Assembly: GCF_014284475.1 (NCBI RefSeq)
Contig: NZ_WJBC01000002.1
Location: 186,001-250,000, forward strand
Direction: 5' to 3'
DNA length: 64,000 bases
Origin: Acetobacterium fimetarium
Lineage (GTDB): Bacteria; Bacillota; Clostridia; Eubacteriales; Eubacteriaceae
Shown here: one piece after another, positions 8,625 through 17,052 of the stretch
How positions within the stretch are numbered: the first letter of the stretch is position 1
Layout: each line of letters opens with the position of its first letter
Notes under the pieces: model-generated
The model's input: the letters and a program-made list of their open reading frames with translations, nothing else
Databases searched by the model: none
What the model was told of the DNA's origin: nothing
Program-made: the position numbers and the translations under genes

Positions 8625-9515
8625 GTGAAAGATATTGATTTCGATCGAAACCTGATTGCGCTTTTGCAGCTTAAAGGGGTGGGACGCCAAAAGATTAAAA
8701 ATCTGATAGAGCTGGTAAATCAGCCACAACGCTTGTCTTTCAGCGAACTCGTTGAGTTTGGTCAGATGTTCCAGTTGATTCCTTTGAATGTCAATCTTCA
8801 AGATCAGGACAATGCAATTGCCTTTGCGGAAAAGATAATGGAATCTTGCATCAAGCATAAAATCGGGCTGGTTTCATACGGCAATGAAAAGTATCCGGCT
8901 TCAATGAATTTTACGGATGCTCCGGTGCTTCTGTATTATCAGGGGGATTTAGAGTGCTTGAATCACGATAAACGTGCGGCACTTATTGGCGGCCGAGAAC
9001 CAACACAATCGGGAGCTGATTTTGCCTATGAGTCCGGCAGCGTTCTGGCCGAAGAAAATTATATTGTGATCAGTGGCCTGGCAACCGGATGTGATTTTTA
9101 CGGACATATGGGCTGTTTGCGTGCTGGCGGGAAAGCGGTTGCTTTTCTGCCGGCAGGACTGATGAATGTCTATCCAGCTGAGAACAGACCCCTTGCTGGG
9201 AAGATAATTGAAAATGGCGGTTGTCTGCTATCGGAATATGCACCGATGGAGACTGTCAAGCCGTACCGATTTGTCGAGCGAGACCGTCTTCAAAGCGCAA
9301 GCAGTTTATTTGTTGTCGTATCAAGTTTTTCAGCGGCAAGCGGGACGATTCACACCTTGAATTACGCAAAAAAATACAACAAAAAAATATTTTCTACCAC
9401 AACCATCTTTGAAGAGTCGCGGGATGGCTTTGACGAATTGGATAGAAACAAGGTTTTATTTGAAATTTATGAAAAAAATGAGCTTTATCATTTGATGCGG
9501 AATATTAATAAATAA
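8625..9515 (+). CDS. DprA-like DNA-processing protein, divergent
   Basis: Rossmann-fold protein of the DprA/Smf/LOG superfamily, 296 residues. A helix-hairpin-helix-like N-terminus (LIALLQLKGVGRQKIKNLI) is followed by the nucleotide-binding-like core: IGGREPTQSGADFAYESG, VISGLATGCDFYGH and LPAGLMNVYPAENR. True DprA usually reads SGLARGID at the second motif; here it is SGLATGCDFYGH, and no C-terminal winged-helix is evident. It may load RecA on single-stranded DNA like DprA or do something else. GTG 8625 begins 12 nt after pheT, so it shares the T-box transcript, an unusual place for a competence-type gene. Confidence 0.7.
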   Translation: MKDIDFDRNLIALLQLKGVGRQKIKNLIELVNQPQRLSFSELVEFGQMFQLIPLNVNLQDQDNAIAFAEKIMESCIKHKIGLVSYGNEKYPASMNFTDAPVLLYYQGDLECLNHDKRAALIGGREPTQSGADFAYESGSVLAEENYIVISGLATGCDFYGHMGCLRAGGKAVAFLPAGLMNVYPAENRPLAGKIIENGGCLLSEYAPMETVKPYRFVERDRLQSASSLFVVVSSFSAASGTIHTLNYAKKYNKKIFSTTTIFEESRDGFDELDRNKVLFEIYEKNELYHLMRNINK

Positions 9516-9520
9516 ATCAT

Positions 9521-9549
9521 TTGTAATTTTTGAAGATATTACCTATAAT
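9521..9549 (+). promoter_or_regulatory. Promoter of zapA
   Basis: TTGTAA at 9521-9526 and TATAAT at 9544-9549 with a 17-nt spacer, about 49 nt before the zapA start. Confidence 0.75.
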
Positions 9550-9597
9550 AGAAGAGATAACATAGAAGATAATTTGATTTATTACAGGAGGAAAAAA

Positions 9598-10158
9598 ATG
9601 CCTGAACATACTATAATGGAATTGCGAATATTAGATACGGACTTTAGTTTAAAGGCTAAAGGCAACGAGGAACATATCAAAGTTATTGCCGATTATGTCA
9701 ATAGTGAACTTGAACATGTTAAAACAGCTAATCCTTTTACAAATCATATTCGTATTGCAATACTGGGCTGCATGAATATTACCGAAAAACTGTTAAATGC
9801 AGAAGAAGAAATAAAAAACAGTGAAGAAGCTAAAGAGAATGGGCTGAGCGAAGTCAATTCAGTTCGCGATGAACTGGAAACAGTCAAAAATCAATTGGCA
9901 GAAGAAAAAAACAATTATGCAGTTTTAGCTGAAGAAAAAGAGCTGCTTCAGAAAGAACTGGATGAAAAGGATGATTTGCTTGCTCAATACCGTGAGCATT
10001 TAAGACAGAGCAAAGTGGAAAGCGAGACAAGCCGAAAAACTATTCTGGATTTGCAGAATCAGCTTTTTGAAAGCCAGATTGAATTGGTAAAGGCGAACAA
10101 AACGCATATCGAAAAAGATATATTCAAAAGTATCGAAGATAAAATGAAAGTCGATTAG
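9598..10158 (+). CDS. zapA: Cell division protein ZapA with long coiled coil
   Basis: FtsZ-ring associated protein. Residues 1-75 form the ZapA domain (MELRILDTDFSLKAKGNEEHI, then HIRIAILGCMNITEKLL), and the remaining hundred residues are a heavily charged heptad coiled coil (EEEIKNSEEAKENG onward). At 186 residues it is about twice the Escherichia coli protein; the extended form is common in Clostridia. It cross-links FtsZ filaments at midcell. ATG 9598 has AGGAGG 6 nt upstream; an earlier in-frame ATG at 9574 precedes the ribosome site and is rejected. Confidence 0.88.
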   Translation: MPEHTIMELRILDTDFSLKAKGNEEHIKVIADYVNSELEHVKTANPFTNHIRIAILGCMNITEKLLNAEEEIKNSEEAKENGLSEVNSVRDELETVKNQLAEEKNNYAVLAEEKELLQKELDEKDDLLAQYREHLRQSKVESETSRKTILDLQNQLFESQIELVKANKTHIEKDIFKSIEDKMKVD

Positions 10159-10185
10159 TCCGGCTTAAACAGCAGAACAATTAAA

Positions 10186-10227
10186 GTCAACTTTATCACG
10201 GCAAGTCCCGATAAAGTTGGCTTTTTT
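10186..10227 (+). terminator. Intrinsic terminator after zapA
   Basis: GTCAACTTTATC pairs with GATAAAGTTGGC (one G-U pair), with a 12-nt loop and six Ts. It separates zapA from the convergent lexA. Confidence 0.9.
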
Positions 10228-10265
10228 ATTGTTCAGAGCAACAAATGTCCAGCAGGTGTTTTTTG

Positions 10266-10910
10266 TTACTGAATTTTTCGAATCAGACCGGTCACTTTGC
10301 CAAGGATTCGGATATCCCTTTCATTAAAAAAGAAAGGTTCCATCGTAGCATTTTCCGGTTGAAGCCGCACATGGTTGTTTTCATAAAATACTCTTTTGAC
10401 TGTCGCTTCGCTATTTTCGAGGATTAACACAACGGCGATATCTCCGTTATTTGCATTTTCCTGCTTTCTGACGATGATTTTATCCCCATCCAGAATGCCG
10501 GCATCAATCATGCTTGTACCTTTGACTTCGAGCATAAAGGAGGGATCATTTCCGATAAAATCCAGAGGAAGGGGGAAGACATCATTGACGTTTTCCAGTG
10601 CCAGGATCGGTTCACCGGCTGTTACGGAGCCCAGGACAGGAAGAGAAATGATTGTTTTCTGTTCAAAACAATAGCTGAATGATTCATTGGGATCATGGCG
10701 CACCACTTCAATGGCTCGCGTTTTGGTCGAATCACGTTTGATATAACCTAATTCTTCCAATTTTTTCAAATAAGCATGAGCCGTTGAGGTCGATTTTAAA
10801 TTAACCCCTGAACAAATTTCACGTACTGAAGGGGGATAGCTTTTTTGCCGCAATTGGTCTTCAATAAATTTTAATATTTCATATTGCCTTTTATTTAAAT
10901 CCTCATACAT
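10266..10910 (-). CDS. lexA: LexA repressor, SOS regulator
   Basis: Master repressor of the DNA-damage response, 214 residues. An N-terminal winged helix-turn-helix (YPPSVREICSGVNLKSTSTAHAYLKKLEELGYI) precedes the S24-type self-cleaving domain: cleavage pair Ala-Gly in VTAGEP, nucleophile Ser in GTSMIDAGI and general-base Lys in EATVKRVF. RecA filaments trigger self-cleavage. TTGGAGGCACTCTG precedes the ATG. It reads toward zapA and is autoregulated through the box at 10965-10978. Confidence 0.95.
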   Translation of the reverse strand: MYEDLNKRQYEILKFIEDQLRQKSYPPSVREICSGVNLKSTSTAHAYLKKLEELGYIKRDSTKTRAIEVVRHDPNESFSYCFEQKTIISLPVLGSVTAGEPILALENVNDVFPLPLDFIGNDPSFMLEVKGTSMIDAGILDGDKIIVRKQENANNGDIAVVLILENSEATVKRVFYENNHVRLQPENATMEPFFFNERDIRILGKVTGLIRKIQ

Positions 10911-10937
10911 CAGAGTGCCTCCAATATTTTATGGCTA

Positions 10938-10978
10938 ATTATAACATACATGCCACAAAAAAAGCAAACATAAGTTCG
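10938..10978 (-). promoter_or_regulatory. lexA promoter with overlapping LexA box
   Basis: On the minus strand the box reads CGAACTTATGTTTG (10965-10978), matching the Gram-positive SOS consensus CGAACNNNNGTTYG at almost every fixed base. It overlaps the -35 TTGCTT (10962-10967), which is 18 nt from a perfect TATAAT (10938-10943). LexA bound here would block its own promoter, the usual feedback loop. Confidence 0.85.
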
Positions 10979-10990
10979 GCCCAGTGATTT

Positions 10991-11977
10991 TTACTCATCC
11001 TCTTTTTCAAATTGAGCCAGCGGGTTGTGATTCAAAGTATCTCTGAGCGTTTCTTCATTGACATGTGTGTAAATTTGTGTGGTCGAGACATTTTCATGAC
11101 CGAGAATTTCCTGAACGGATCTCAAGTCAGCATTACCATAACGAAACATCAAGGTTGCGGCCGTATGTCTTAGTTTATGCACGCTGATTTCATCTGTGTT
11201 AAGTCCGCATTCCGACAAATGTTTTTTTACCAGATGCTGAACGGCCCGGTTGCTGATCGGAAGGTTTTGCTGGCTGAGAAATAAATAGGGCGAATCTGAT
11301 TCGGGACGGACCAGCAGATAGCTGTTGATCGCCTTTAAACAGGCGCGATTTAAATAAATCGTGCGCTCCTTGTTGCCTTTACCGATGATCCGGATGGTAT
11401 CATTCTTAATGTCACTGATTTTTATTTGAGTCAGTTCGGAAAGCCGCATTCCGCAATTCAGAAAGAGGGTAATGATGGCAAAATCTCTCTCTTTGTGGCG
11501 CCCCTTAATTCCCTTTAACAGATCCACGGCTTCATCCCATTCCAGATAACGTGCGTTACGAGCTGGAAGTTTCGGCATTTCCAGATCGGTTACGGGATTT
11601 GGCAAAAAATATTTTTGCTTGTTGCAGACATAATTGAAAAAAGAACGCAGCGAGGAAACCTTCCGGCTACGGGCGTAATCTGAGTTATGACGTTCCTTGC
11701 TGGTAAAGGAAAGGTATGCATAGAGGATTCCTAAATTAACCGATTTTAAATCAGATACTGAAATATCATCGATGGGAATTTCATCAAAATCCAGGGATTG
11801 GGGAACCATCGCAAAATAACGTTTGATAAAGCGAAAAAATATAATCAAATCGTAACGGTAGGCTTGAGCGGATTTTTCTGAATAACCTTTGATGGTTAAA
11901 AGATAATTGAGATATTCGTCAATAATTTGATTGTTCGGGGTTGTTTTGTTATCAGAGGTGCTGCGGTCGTTAGGCAT
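10991..11977 (-). CDS. XerC/XerD-type tyrosine recombinase
   Basis: Site-specific recombinase of the integrase family, 328 residues. The N-terminal SAM-like core-binding domain (about 20-140) precedes the catalytic domain with all active-site residues: Arg in CGMRLSEL, Lys in GKGNKERT, HKLRH, and His/Tyr in LGHENVSTTQIYTH. ATG 11977 has AGGAGAA upstream and is preferred over a longer frame to 12091. It probably resolves chromosome dimers at dif; a phage integrase role is less likely because no phage gene is near. It lies just upstream of lexA on the same strand. Confidence 0.85.
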   Translation of the reverse strand: MPNDRSTSDNKTTPNNQIIDEYLNYLLTIKGYSEKSAQAYRYDLIIFFRFIKRYFAMVPQSLDFDEIPIDDISVSDLKSVNLGILYAYLSFTSKERHNSDYARSRKVSSLRSFFNYVCNKQKYFLPNPVTDLEMPKLPARNARYLEWDEAVDLLKGIKGRHKERDFAIITLFLNCGMRLSELTQIKISDIKNDTIRIIGKGNKERTIYLNRACLKAINSYLLVRPESDSPYLFLSQQNLPISNRAVQHLVKKHLSECGLNTDEISVHKLRHTAATLMFRYGNADLRSVQEILGHENVSTTQIYTHVNEETLRDTLNHNPLAQFEKEDE

Positions 11978-12677
11978 CGTGATTTCTCCTGGAATTGATT
12001 TCGGGCTGTCGGCGCAAATACTAGTACTGAGATGGACAGCTCTGAACCAATTCATAAAATAATTATTTTCAAGGTGCGAAGCTAAAGACAAGCTAGGTAA
12101 AAATCAGAAATGGCATTCTAATTTGAGAATACCTGTTGCAAACACGCCATCTTGCGACTAAGACCTTGATTAGTCTGATTATAGCATACTTTATGCATTT
12201 TGTCACGAAACTTACATTTCGCGACAAAACATTTCAGCTTTTTATTGATTTTTTTACAGTGATGTTTCCATTATAATTGTGCACGGTGCATTGTAGTATA
12301 AATCGCAAATAAAATTCACCTGCCGATTTCGTTTTTCCAGATCTTTCAGATACCCGATCATGATAGGTATTGATGAGATCGTCACCAATAGAATTATTAA
12401 GGATTCTCAGAACCATTCAGGTGCGGTGATTGTAAATCAACATCACAATCAGTTATTCATTTCGAGCATCTAAATGACTTCAAAATTACGTGTAATTTGA
12501 CTGGAGTTAAAGTCAAAAAGGTTGTAAATGTTGTAAATATGGTGAATTTTAATATTAAAAGAAGTTTCCTTTATAAACTGAAAACTGTAGAATAATAGAA
12601 GCGAAACTCCCCCACCTTCTTCTGTCTGTTTACACGTCTATTATATTACATACTTTAAGCGAAATACTATAAAAAAA
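11978..12677. other. 700-bp gene-free stretch with several hairpins
   Basis: No convincing gene. A 60-codon frame at 12234-12416 on the minus strand lacks a ribosome site and any recognisable feature. The stretch holds an inverted repeat TTTTGTC(A)CGAAA / TTTCG(C)GACAAAA at 12198-12229 and a second at about 12423-12452 (TGATTGT / ACAATCA). It is AT-rich and may contain the promoter of the recombinase or a small RNA. It separates der from the recombinase, both on the minus strand. Confidence 0.5.
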
Positions 12678-12712
12678 GCAAGAATCTCAGCATTTCTGCT
12701 GAAATTCTTGCA
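12678..12712 (-). terminator. Intrinsic terminator after der
   Basis: Read on the minus strand, GCAAGAATTTCAGCA pairs with TGCTGAGATTCTTGC, followed by seven Ts. It ends der transcription. Confidence 0.9.
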
Positions 12713-12725
12713 TAATTCGCATTTT

Positions 12726-14045
12726 TTATTCAGTTCGTTCCCGGACAAAAAAACGAATCGGGGTACCAAAGAAATCAAAGGTTTCCCTTAATTTATTCTC
12801 CAGATAGCGTTGATATGAGAAATGAACCAACGTTGCATCATTGACGAAAACGACAAATGTCGGAGGATTGATGGCAACCTGAGAGGCGTAATACAGTTTC
12901 AAACGTCGGCCATGTTTAGACGGCGGTTGTTTCATGAGCGTAAACTCAGCCATTGCCTCATTGATCTTGCCGGTGGTGATGCGTTTCTCGCTCTGTGATC
13001 GAACATATTCAATGGTTTCAAATATTTTTCCCAATCGTTGTCCTGTTTTGGCGGAAATAAAAATGATCGGGGCATAGTCCATAAAAGACAGCGCATCGCG
13101 GATATCGTCTTCCATTTTTTTCATGGTCTTATTGTCTTTTTCGACTGCATCCCATTTATTGACGATAATAATCGATGGAATGGAGCGATTATGGGCGATG
13201 CCTGCGATTTTTGCATCCTGTTCGGTGACTCCCTGGGTGGCATCGATGAGCATCAAGACTACCTGACTTCGTTCCACAGCAGCAATCGCTCGAACTATAC
13301 TGTAGCGTTCTATTTCTTCGTAGATTTTTTTCTTGCGTCGCAAACCGGCGGTATCAATCAGGACATAATCTTTGCCGTCGTAGCGTACATTTGTATCGAT
13401 TGCGTCGCGTGTCGTACCGGGAACATTGCTGACAATCAGTCGCTCCTGGCCCAGGACTTTATTGATCAGGGTTGATTTTCCGACATTTGGTTTACCTACC
13501 ACGGCGACTCTTAAACGGTCATCTTCCTCTTCTTCATCGTTGTAATAACGATTGATACGATCGATGACTTCATCCAATAGATCGCCCAGGCCGAGCCCCT
13601 GTTCGGCAGAAATAGCAATGGGCTGTCCGATTCCCAGATTATAAAATTCAAAGGCATTATTTTCAAGATTGAGGCTGTCAATTTTGTTGACGGCCAGCAA
13701 AACATCGCGATTGTGTTTTCGGATCATATTGGCAACTTCCAGATCAGATGCGGTCATGCCTTCGCGGCCGTCCACCATCAGGATAATCAGATCAGCCATA
13801 TCGATGGCCACCTCGGCCTGAATCCTCATTTGCAGCATGATGTCATCTTTGGTATGGGGTTCAATCCCGCCGGTATCGATGAGCGTAAAATGGTGATTCT
13901 GCCATTCCGCATCGGCGATGATACGGTCCCTGGTTACACCGGGTGTATCCTCTACGATGGCAATTCTTTCTCCAACTAATTTATTAAACAGGGTGGACTT
14001 CCCCACATTCGGGCGTCCCACCACTGCGACGATTGGTTTTGACAT
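12726..14045 (-). CDS. der: Ribosome assembly GTPase Der (EngA)
   Basis: Essential GTPase for 50S maturation, 439 residues. Two tandem G domains are complete: GRPNVGKSTLFNKL, DTPGVTR, DTGG and NKID in the first, and GKPNVGKSTLINKV, DTAGLRRKKK and NKWD in the second. A KH-like domain follows (about 350-439, with QVAINPPTFVVFVND). It lies after the DUF512 gene on the same strand, an arrangement conserved in Clostridia. Confidence 0.97.
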   Translation of the reverse strand: MSKPIVAVVGRPNVGKSTLFNKLVGERIAIVEDTPGVTRDRIIADAEWQNHHFTLIDTGGIEPHTKDDIMLQMRIQAEVAIDMADLIILMVDGREGMTASDLEVANMIRKHNRDVLLAVNKIDSLNLENNAFEFYNLGIGQPIAISAEQGLGLGDLLDEVIDRINRYYNDEEEEDDRLRVAVVGKPNVGKSTLINKVLGQERLIVSNVPGTTRDAIDTNVRYDGKDYVLIDTAGLRRKKKIYEEIERYSIVRAIAAVERSQVVLMLIDATQGVTEQDAKIAGIAHNRSIPSIIIVNKWDAVEKDNKTMKKMEDDIRDALSFMDYAPIIFISAKTGQRLGKIFETIEYVRSQSEKRITTGKINEAMAEFTLMKQPPSKHGRRLKLYYASQVAINPPTFVVFVNDATLVHFSYQRYLENKLRETFDFFGTPIRFFVRERTE

Positions 14046-14096
14046 AATTTAATTTCCTCACTTATATTTTTATATTCATATTGTTTATTTTCTGTT

Positions 14097-15428
14097 TCAG
14101 GTTCTGATTGTTTCAATCAGACTTGTTCCGTCAACCGGCACACCGACAATTTTGACGCTAAGGTGTTCACTCAGCAGTTCCAGTGTCCAGTCATCCAGTA
14201 AGAGCTCTGTGTCCTGTCGGAGTGCGTTTTCCGGAATAAGCAGCAGGTCCCGTGGATTTTCCTGAAGCACCGGTTTGACTTGTTCAATGATATCTCGACC
14301 TGTAATTAAACCGGAAACCGTTATTTTTTCGCCAAAATAATCATTTTTAATGGGATAGATGATCACATCAAGATCCGGCATCACTTTTTTGAGATCGTCC
14401 ATCAGACTGGTCATAAAAGCGTGGGCAGCACGTCCAGTAATCAGGCCAATCCGATGATTATCTGAAACGGCATGATCATGATCATTGTGGTTTTTATAGT
14501 TTTCTGATGCAGTTTCAAGCGATGCTTTAAAATCAGCCATCATCCCTACCCCGTTTTCTATCTGGGGAAAGCCATTGTAATATGAAACGTCTGGGATTGG
14601 GACATCGGCCAGAAGGAAAAATTCGTCACTGGGATAAACAAAACCATCCCCGTATTTTTCTGTCATTTCCTGGTGCACGGTATTGATGATAGCTAGCGTT
14701 TTTAAGGCCTCCGTCTGATTAAAAGCGCGTATTTCAGCCAAACCCTGTCGATGTCTGGAAAGGCCCACCGGGACAACGGAAACAGACTGCAGGACGGGGT
14801 AAAAGGCCTTTAAATCCGCAAGTGTTTTCCGGAGTTCGTCACCATCGTTATAGTCAGGCACCAAAACGATTTGACCATTCATCTGGATGTGATGATCCCG
14901 AAATTTTTTCAGATAGGAGATCACATCGCCGGCAAACCGATTATTGAGCATTCGGCAGCGCAGCTCAGGATTGGTTGTATGTATGGATAAATTCATCGGC
15001 ATGATCCGGTAGCGAATAATGCGGTTGAGTTCCTCCTCGGTGAGGTTGGTCATCGTGATGTAATTGCCGGTTAGAAATGACAGGCGTTCATCATCATCCT
15101 TAACATAAAGGCTTTCTCTCATGCCTTTCGGTAGCTGATCGATAAAGCAGAAGATGCAGTTGTTTTTACAGGTTTTTGTTTCAAGCATCTGTTCGGGAAA
15201 TTCAATGCCTAAATCTTCTTCATAATCTTTCTCGATATCCAGTTCCCATACTTCGCCATCCGGCTTTTCGATTTCGACAACCAGTGTTTCATCGGCCGTC
15301 AGATAGCGGTAATCCATCACGTCGGCGACAGGCATGCCGTTAATTGAAAGCAACCGATCGCCGGCTGCAACTTCCATCTCATCCAGAATACTATTTTTTT
15401 GTATGCCATTAATAATAAAATTCTTCAA
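14097..15428 (-). CDS. DUF512 protein: PDZ plus radical-SAM-like
   Basis: Putative iron-sulfur oxidoreductase, 443 residues. An N-terminal PDZ-like domain (VAAGDRLLSINGMPVADV) precedes a cysteine triad CKNNCIFC, the CxxxCxxC pattern of radical-SAM enzymes, and a C-terminal DUF512 domain. Function unknown; it is a conserved neighbour of der in Clostridia, suggesting a link to translation or ribosome assembly. TTG 15428 is used because the PDZ fold begins right after it. Confidence 0.8.
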   Translation of the reverse strand: MKNFIINGIQKNSILDEMEVAAGDRLLSINGMPVADVMDYRYLTADETLVVEIEKPDGEVWELDIEKDYEEDLGIEFPEQMLETKTCKNNCIFCFIDQLPKGMRESLYVKDDDERLSFLTGNYITMTNLTEEELNRIIRYRIMPMNLSIHTTNPELRCRMLNNRFAGDVISYLKKFRDHHIQMNGQIVLVPDYNDGDELRKTLADLKAFYPVLQSVSVVPVGLSRHRQGLAEIRAFNQTEALKTLAIINTVHQEMTEKYGDGFVYPSDEFFLLADVPIPDVSYYNGFPQIENGVGMMADFKASLETASENYKNHNDHDHAVSDNHRIGLITGRAAHAFMTSLMDDLKKVMPDLDVIIYPIKNDYFGEKITVSGLITGRDIIEQVKPVLQENPRDLLLIPENALRQDTELLLDDWTLELLSEHLSVKIVGVPVDGTSLIETIRT

Positions 15429-15458
15429 TACTTCTCACTTGTTTCTTTACAATTTAAA

Positions 15459-15485
15459 AACTGCCAGCAAAACCAGCCGGCAGTT
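15459..15485 (-). terminator. Hairpin terminator upstream of DUF512 gene
   Basis: AACTGCC pairs with GGCAGTT around a GC-containing loop; on the minus strand a short T run follows. It sits between the QueG-like gene and the DUF512 gene, so it may end the first transcript. Confidence 0.6.
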
Positions 15486-15569
15486 CTCCTCATCTATTAT
15501 ATATTATTTTTCGATAAAAAAAAACCTATTTAAGCATTTTCAGGACGATTAATTACCAGACCCTTTAAT

Positions 15570-16289
15570 TTACAGTTTTGCCAAGGCATTATTTTGTCCC
15601 ACCGGACAGGCGACCATGCAAAGTCCGCACACGGCGCCCCGGCCAATATGCTGATAAGCTTCCTTCATGTGATTGCTGCAACTGAAAGCATCATAGAGTT
15701 CATTTCGGGCAAGACCCGGTTCCCAGAGCCGGCCTTCGATGGCCATCGCCGGACAGGCCGTAACGCAAGCCCGGCAGAAACCACAGGCGCTTTGGGTAAC
15801 AGGATTACCGGCTTGAATCGGGGCATTGGTCAGCACCGTCCCCATCCGCACGCGGGGACCGTAGCTCGGATGAATGAACAGAGCGCTTCGTCCAATCCAT
15901 CCGAGTCCGGATAATACTGCCCCGGTTTTATGCTGAAAAGCGCCGGTAAAGGCATCATCAGGATCGCTCACAGACTGGGAAGCCGGAATGGCAACGCTGG
16001 GATAGCCGAGTTCTTCGAGAAATAAGATGATGCGCAGGGTGATCAGATCAATCAGACGATTGACGCTGCGATAATGACTGAAATAGGTTTGTGTGGGTTC
16101 CGCTTCAATCTGATTCAGAATGCCGTCTGACAGCCGGATGATCACCGTAATGCCGTGGTTGTACCCCATCCGTTTGTTTTCCGGCAGCACTGAAAGATCA
16201 GAAAAGCCGATCTGTGCGGCGCCCAGAGATTTTCCGAGTGCTTCGATTGAGAGATTTAAACTGTTGTCATCAGTTTTTAATTTTGCCAT
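15570..16289 (-). CDS. QueG-like double [4Fe-4S] oxidoreductase
   Basis: Protein of 239 residues resembling the core of epoxyqueuosine reductase. It has the family block GLGWIGRSALFIHP followed by GPRVRMGTVLT, then two cluster motifs: CGFCRACVTACP and CGLCMVACP with an earlier single Cys. It lacks the C-terminal HEAT repeats of QueG and is shorter. ATG 16289 is chosen because CGGAGGAAA lies right before it; a longer frame from TTG 16358 adds a Lys-rich tail without a ribosome site. It may reduce epoxyqueuosine in tRNA or another substrate, probably with cobalamin. It is divergent from the DUF4364 gene. Confidence 0.7.
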   Translation of the reverse strand: MAKLKTDDNSLNLSIEALGKSLGAAQIGFSDLSVLPENKRMGYNHGITVIIRLSDGILNQIEAEPTQTYFSHYRSVNRLIDLITLRIILFLEELGYPSVAIPASQSVSDPDDAFTGAFQHKTGAVLSGLGWIGRSALFIHPSYGPRVRMGTVLTNAPIQAGNPVTQSACGFCRACVTACPAMAIEGRLWEPGLARNELYDAFSCSNHMKEAYQHIGRGAVCGLCMVACPVGQNNALAKL

Positions 16290-16411
16290 AGTTTCCTCCG
16301 GGAGCGCGGTATTTTCTTTTTCGTGTTTTTGCTTCTTTTTTCGATTGTCATAGCCCAATCACACTGTTAATATGGTACAATAATATTATCATAAGCAAAG
16401 GTGGTGGGTAG

Positions 16412-16933
16412 ATGCTCTTCAATTCTGAACAACAAGCTGAGGACAAATTAATAATACTATATGTGCTGAAAAAAATCAAAACATCCTTGACGCGTGAACA
16501 GGTTGCACTCGTCATAATCGAGAACCTGCAAATCAGCTATTTTGATATCCAGTTATATGTCGATGATTTGATAAAGGACGAATTTCTTTCAACATTGGAA
16601 TATGACGGAAAGTCAGTGCTCAGCCTCACACCCATGGGGAAAGAAACCCTCAAGGTTTTTCACGATAAAATTCCGGTATATATCATGGATATGATCGATT
16701 TGTATCTTAAAGAAAACCGAGACAAGATTTTTAAGGAAGTGAAAGTCACAGCAAACTATCAGAAAAAAGGTGAATCTGACTATATCGTTGAACTGAAACT
16801 GCATGAAAATAATGTCGTTCTGATGGAGATCTCGCTGAGTGCCCCTACTTTAAAACTTGCTTTGGACATCTGCAACCGCTGGAAAGAAAACACTCAGGAG
16901 CTTTACACTTCGGTATTAAAAGTGCTAACCTGA
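16412..16933 (+). CDS. DUF4364 family protein
   Basis: Protein of 173 residues of the Clostridia family DUF4364. The N-terminal half (about 1-85) looks like a winged helix (YFDIQLYVDDLIKDEFLSTL followed by LSLTPMGKETL), so it may bind DNA; the rest is a beta-rich domain. No catalytic motif is seen. Function unknown. It is divergent from the QueG-like gene and closed by a hairpin. Confidence 0.75.
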   Translation: MLFNSEQQAEDKLIILYVLKKIKTSLTREQVALVIIENLQISYFDIQLYVDDLIKDEFLSTLEYDGKSVLSLTPMGKETLKVFHDKIPVYIMDMIDLYLKENRDKIFKEVKVTANYQKKGESDYIVELKLHENNVVLMEISLSAPTLKLALDICNRWKENTQELYTSVLKVLT

Positions 16934-16958
16934 TAACTACTTACGAAACGCAATTAAT

Positions 16959-17052
16959 AACCCTTTCAGTTACCATGAAGGGCCTGAATGACGGCATCCT
17001 TACGGTGTTCGTCGCTGTGAGGCCGGTTGATAAATTGAAAGGGTTTCATTTT
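16959..17052. terminator. Long-loop hairpin between convergent genes
   Basis: AACCCTTTCA (16959-16968) pairs with TGAAAGGGTT (17036-17045), and T runs follow. The loop is about 67 nt and holds weak extra pairing. It lies between the DUF4364 gene and the convergent calcium ATPase, whose last codons overlap its end. Confidence 0.5.

Noticed and set aside
12234-12416. 60-codon minus-strand frame in the gap before der
   Set aside because: No ribosome site, no hydrophobic or domain pattern, and it spans the hairpins.
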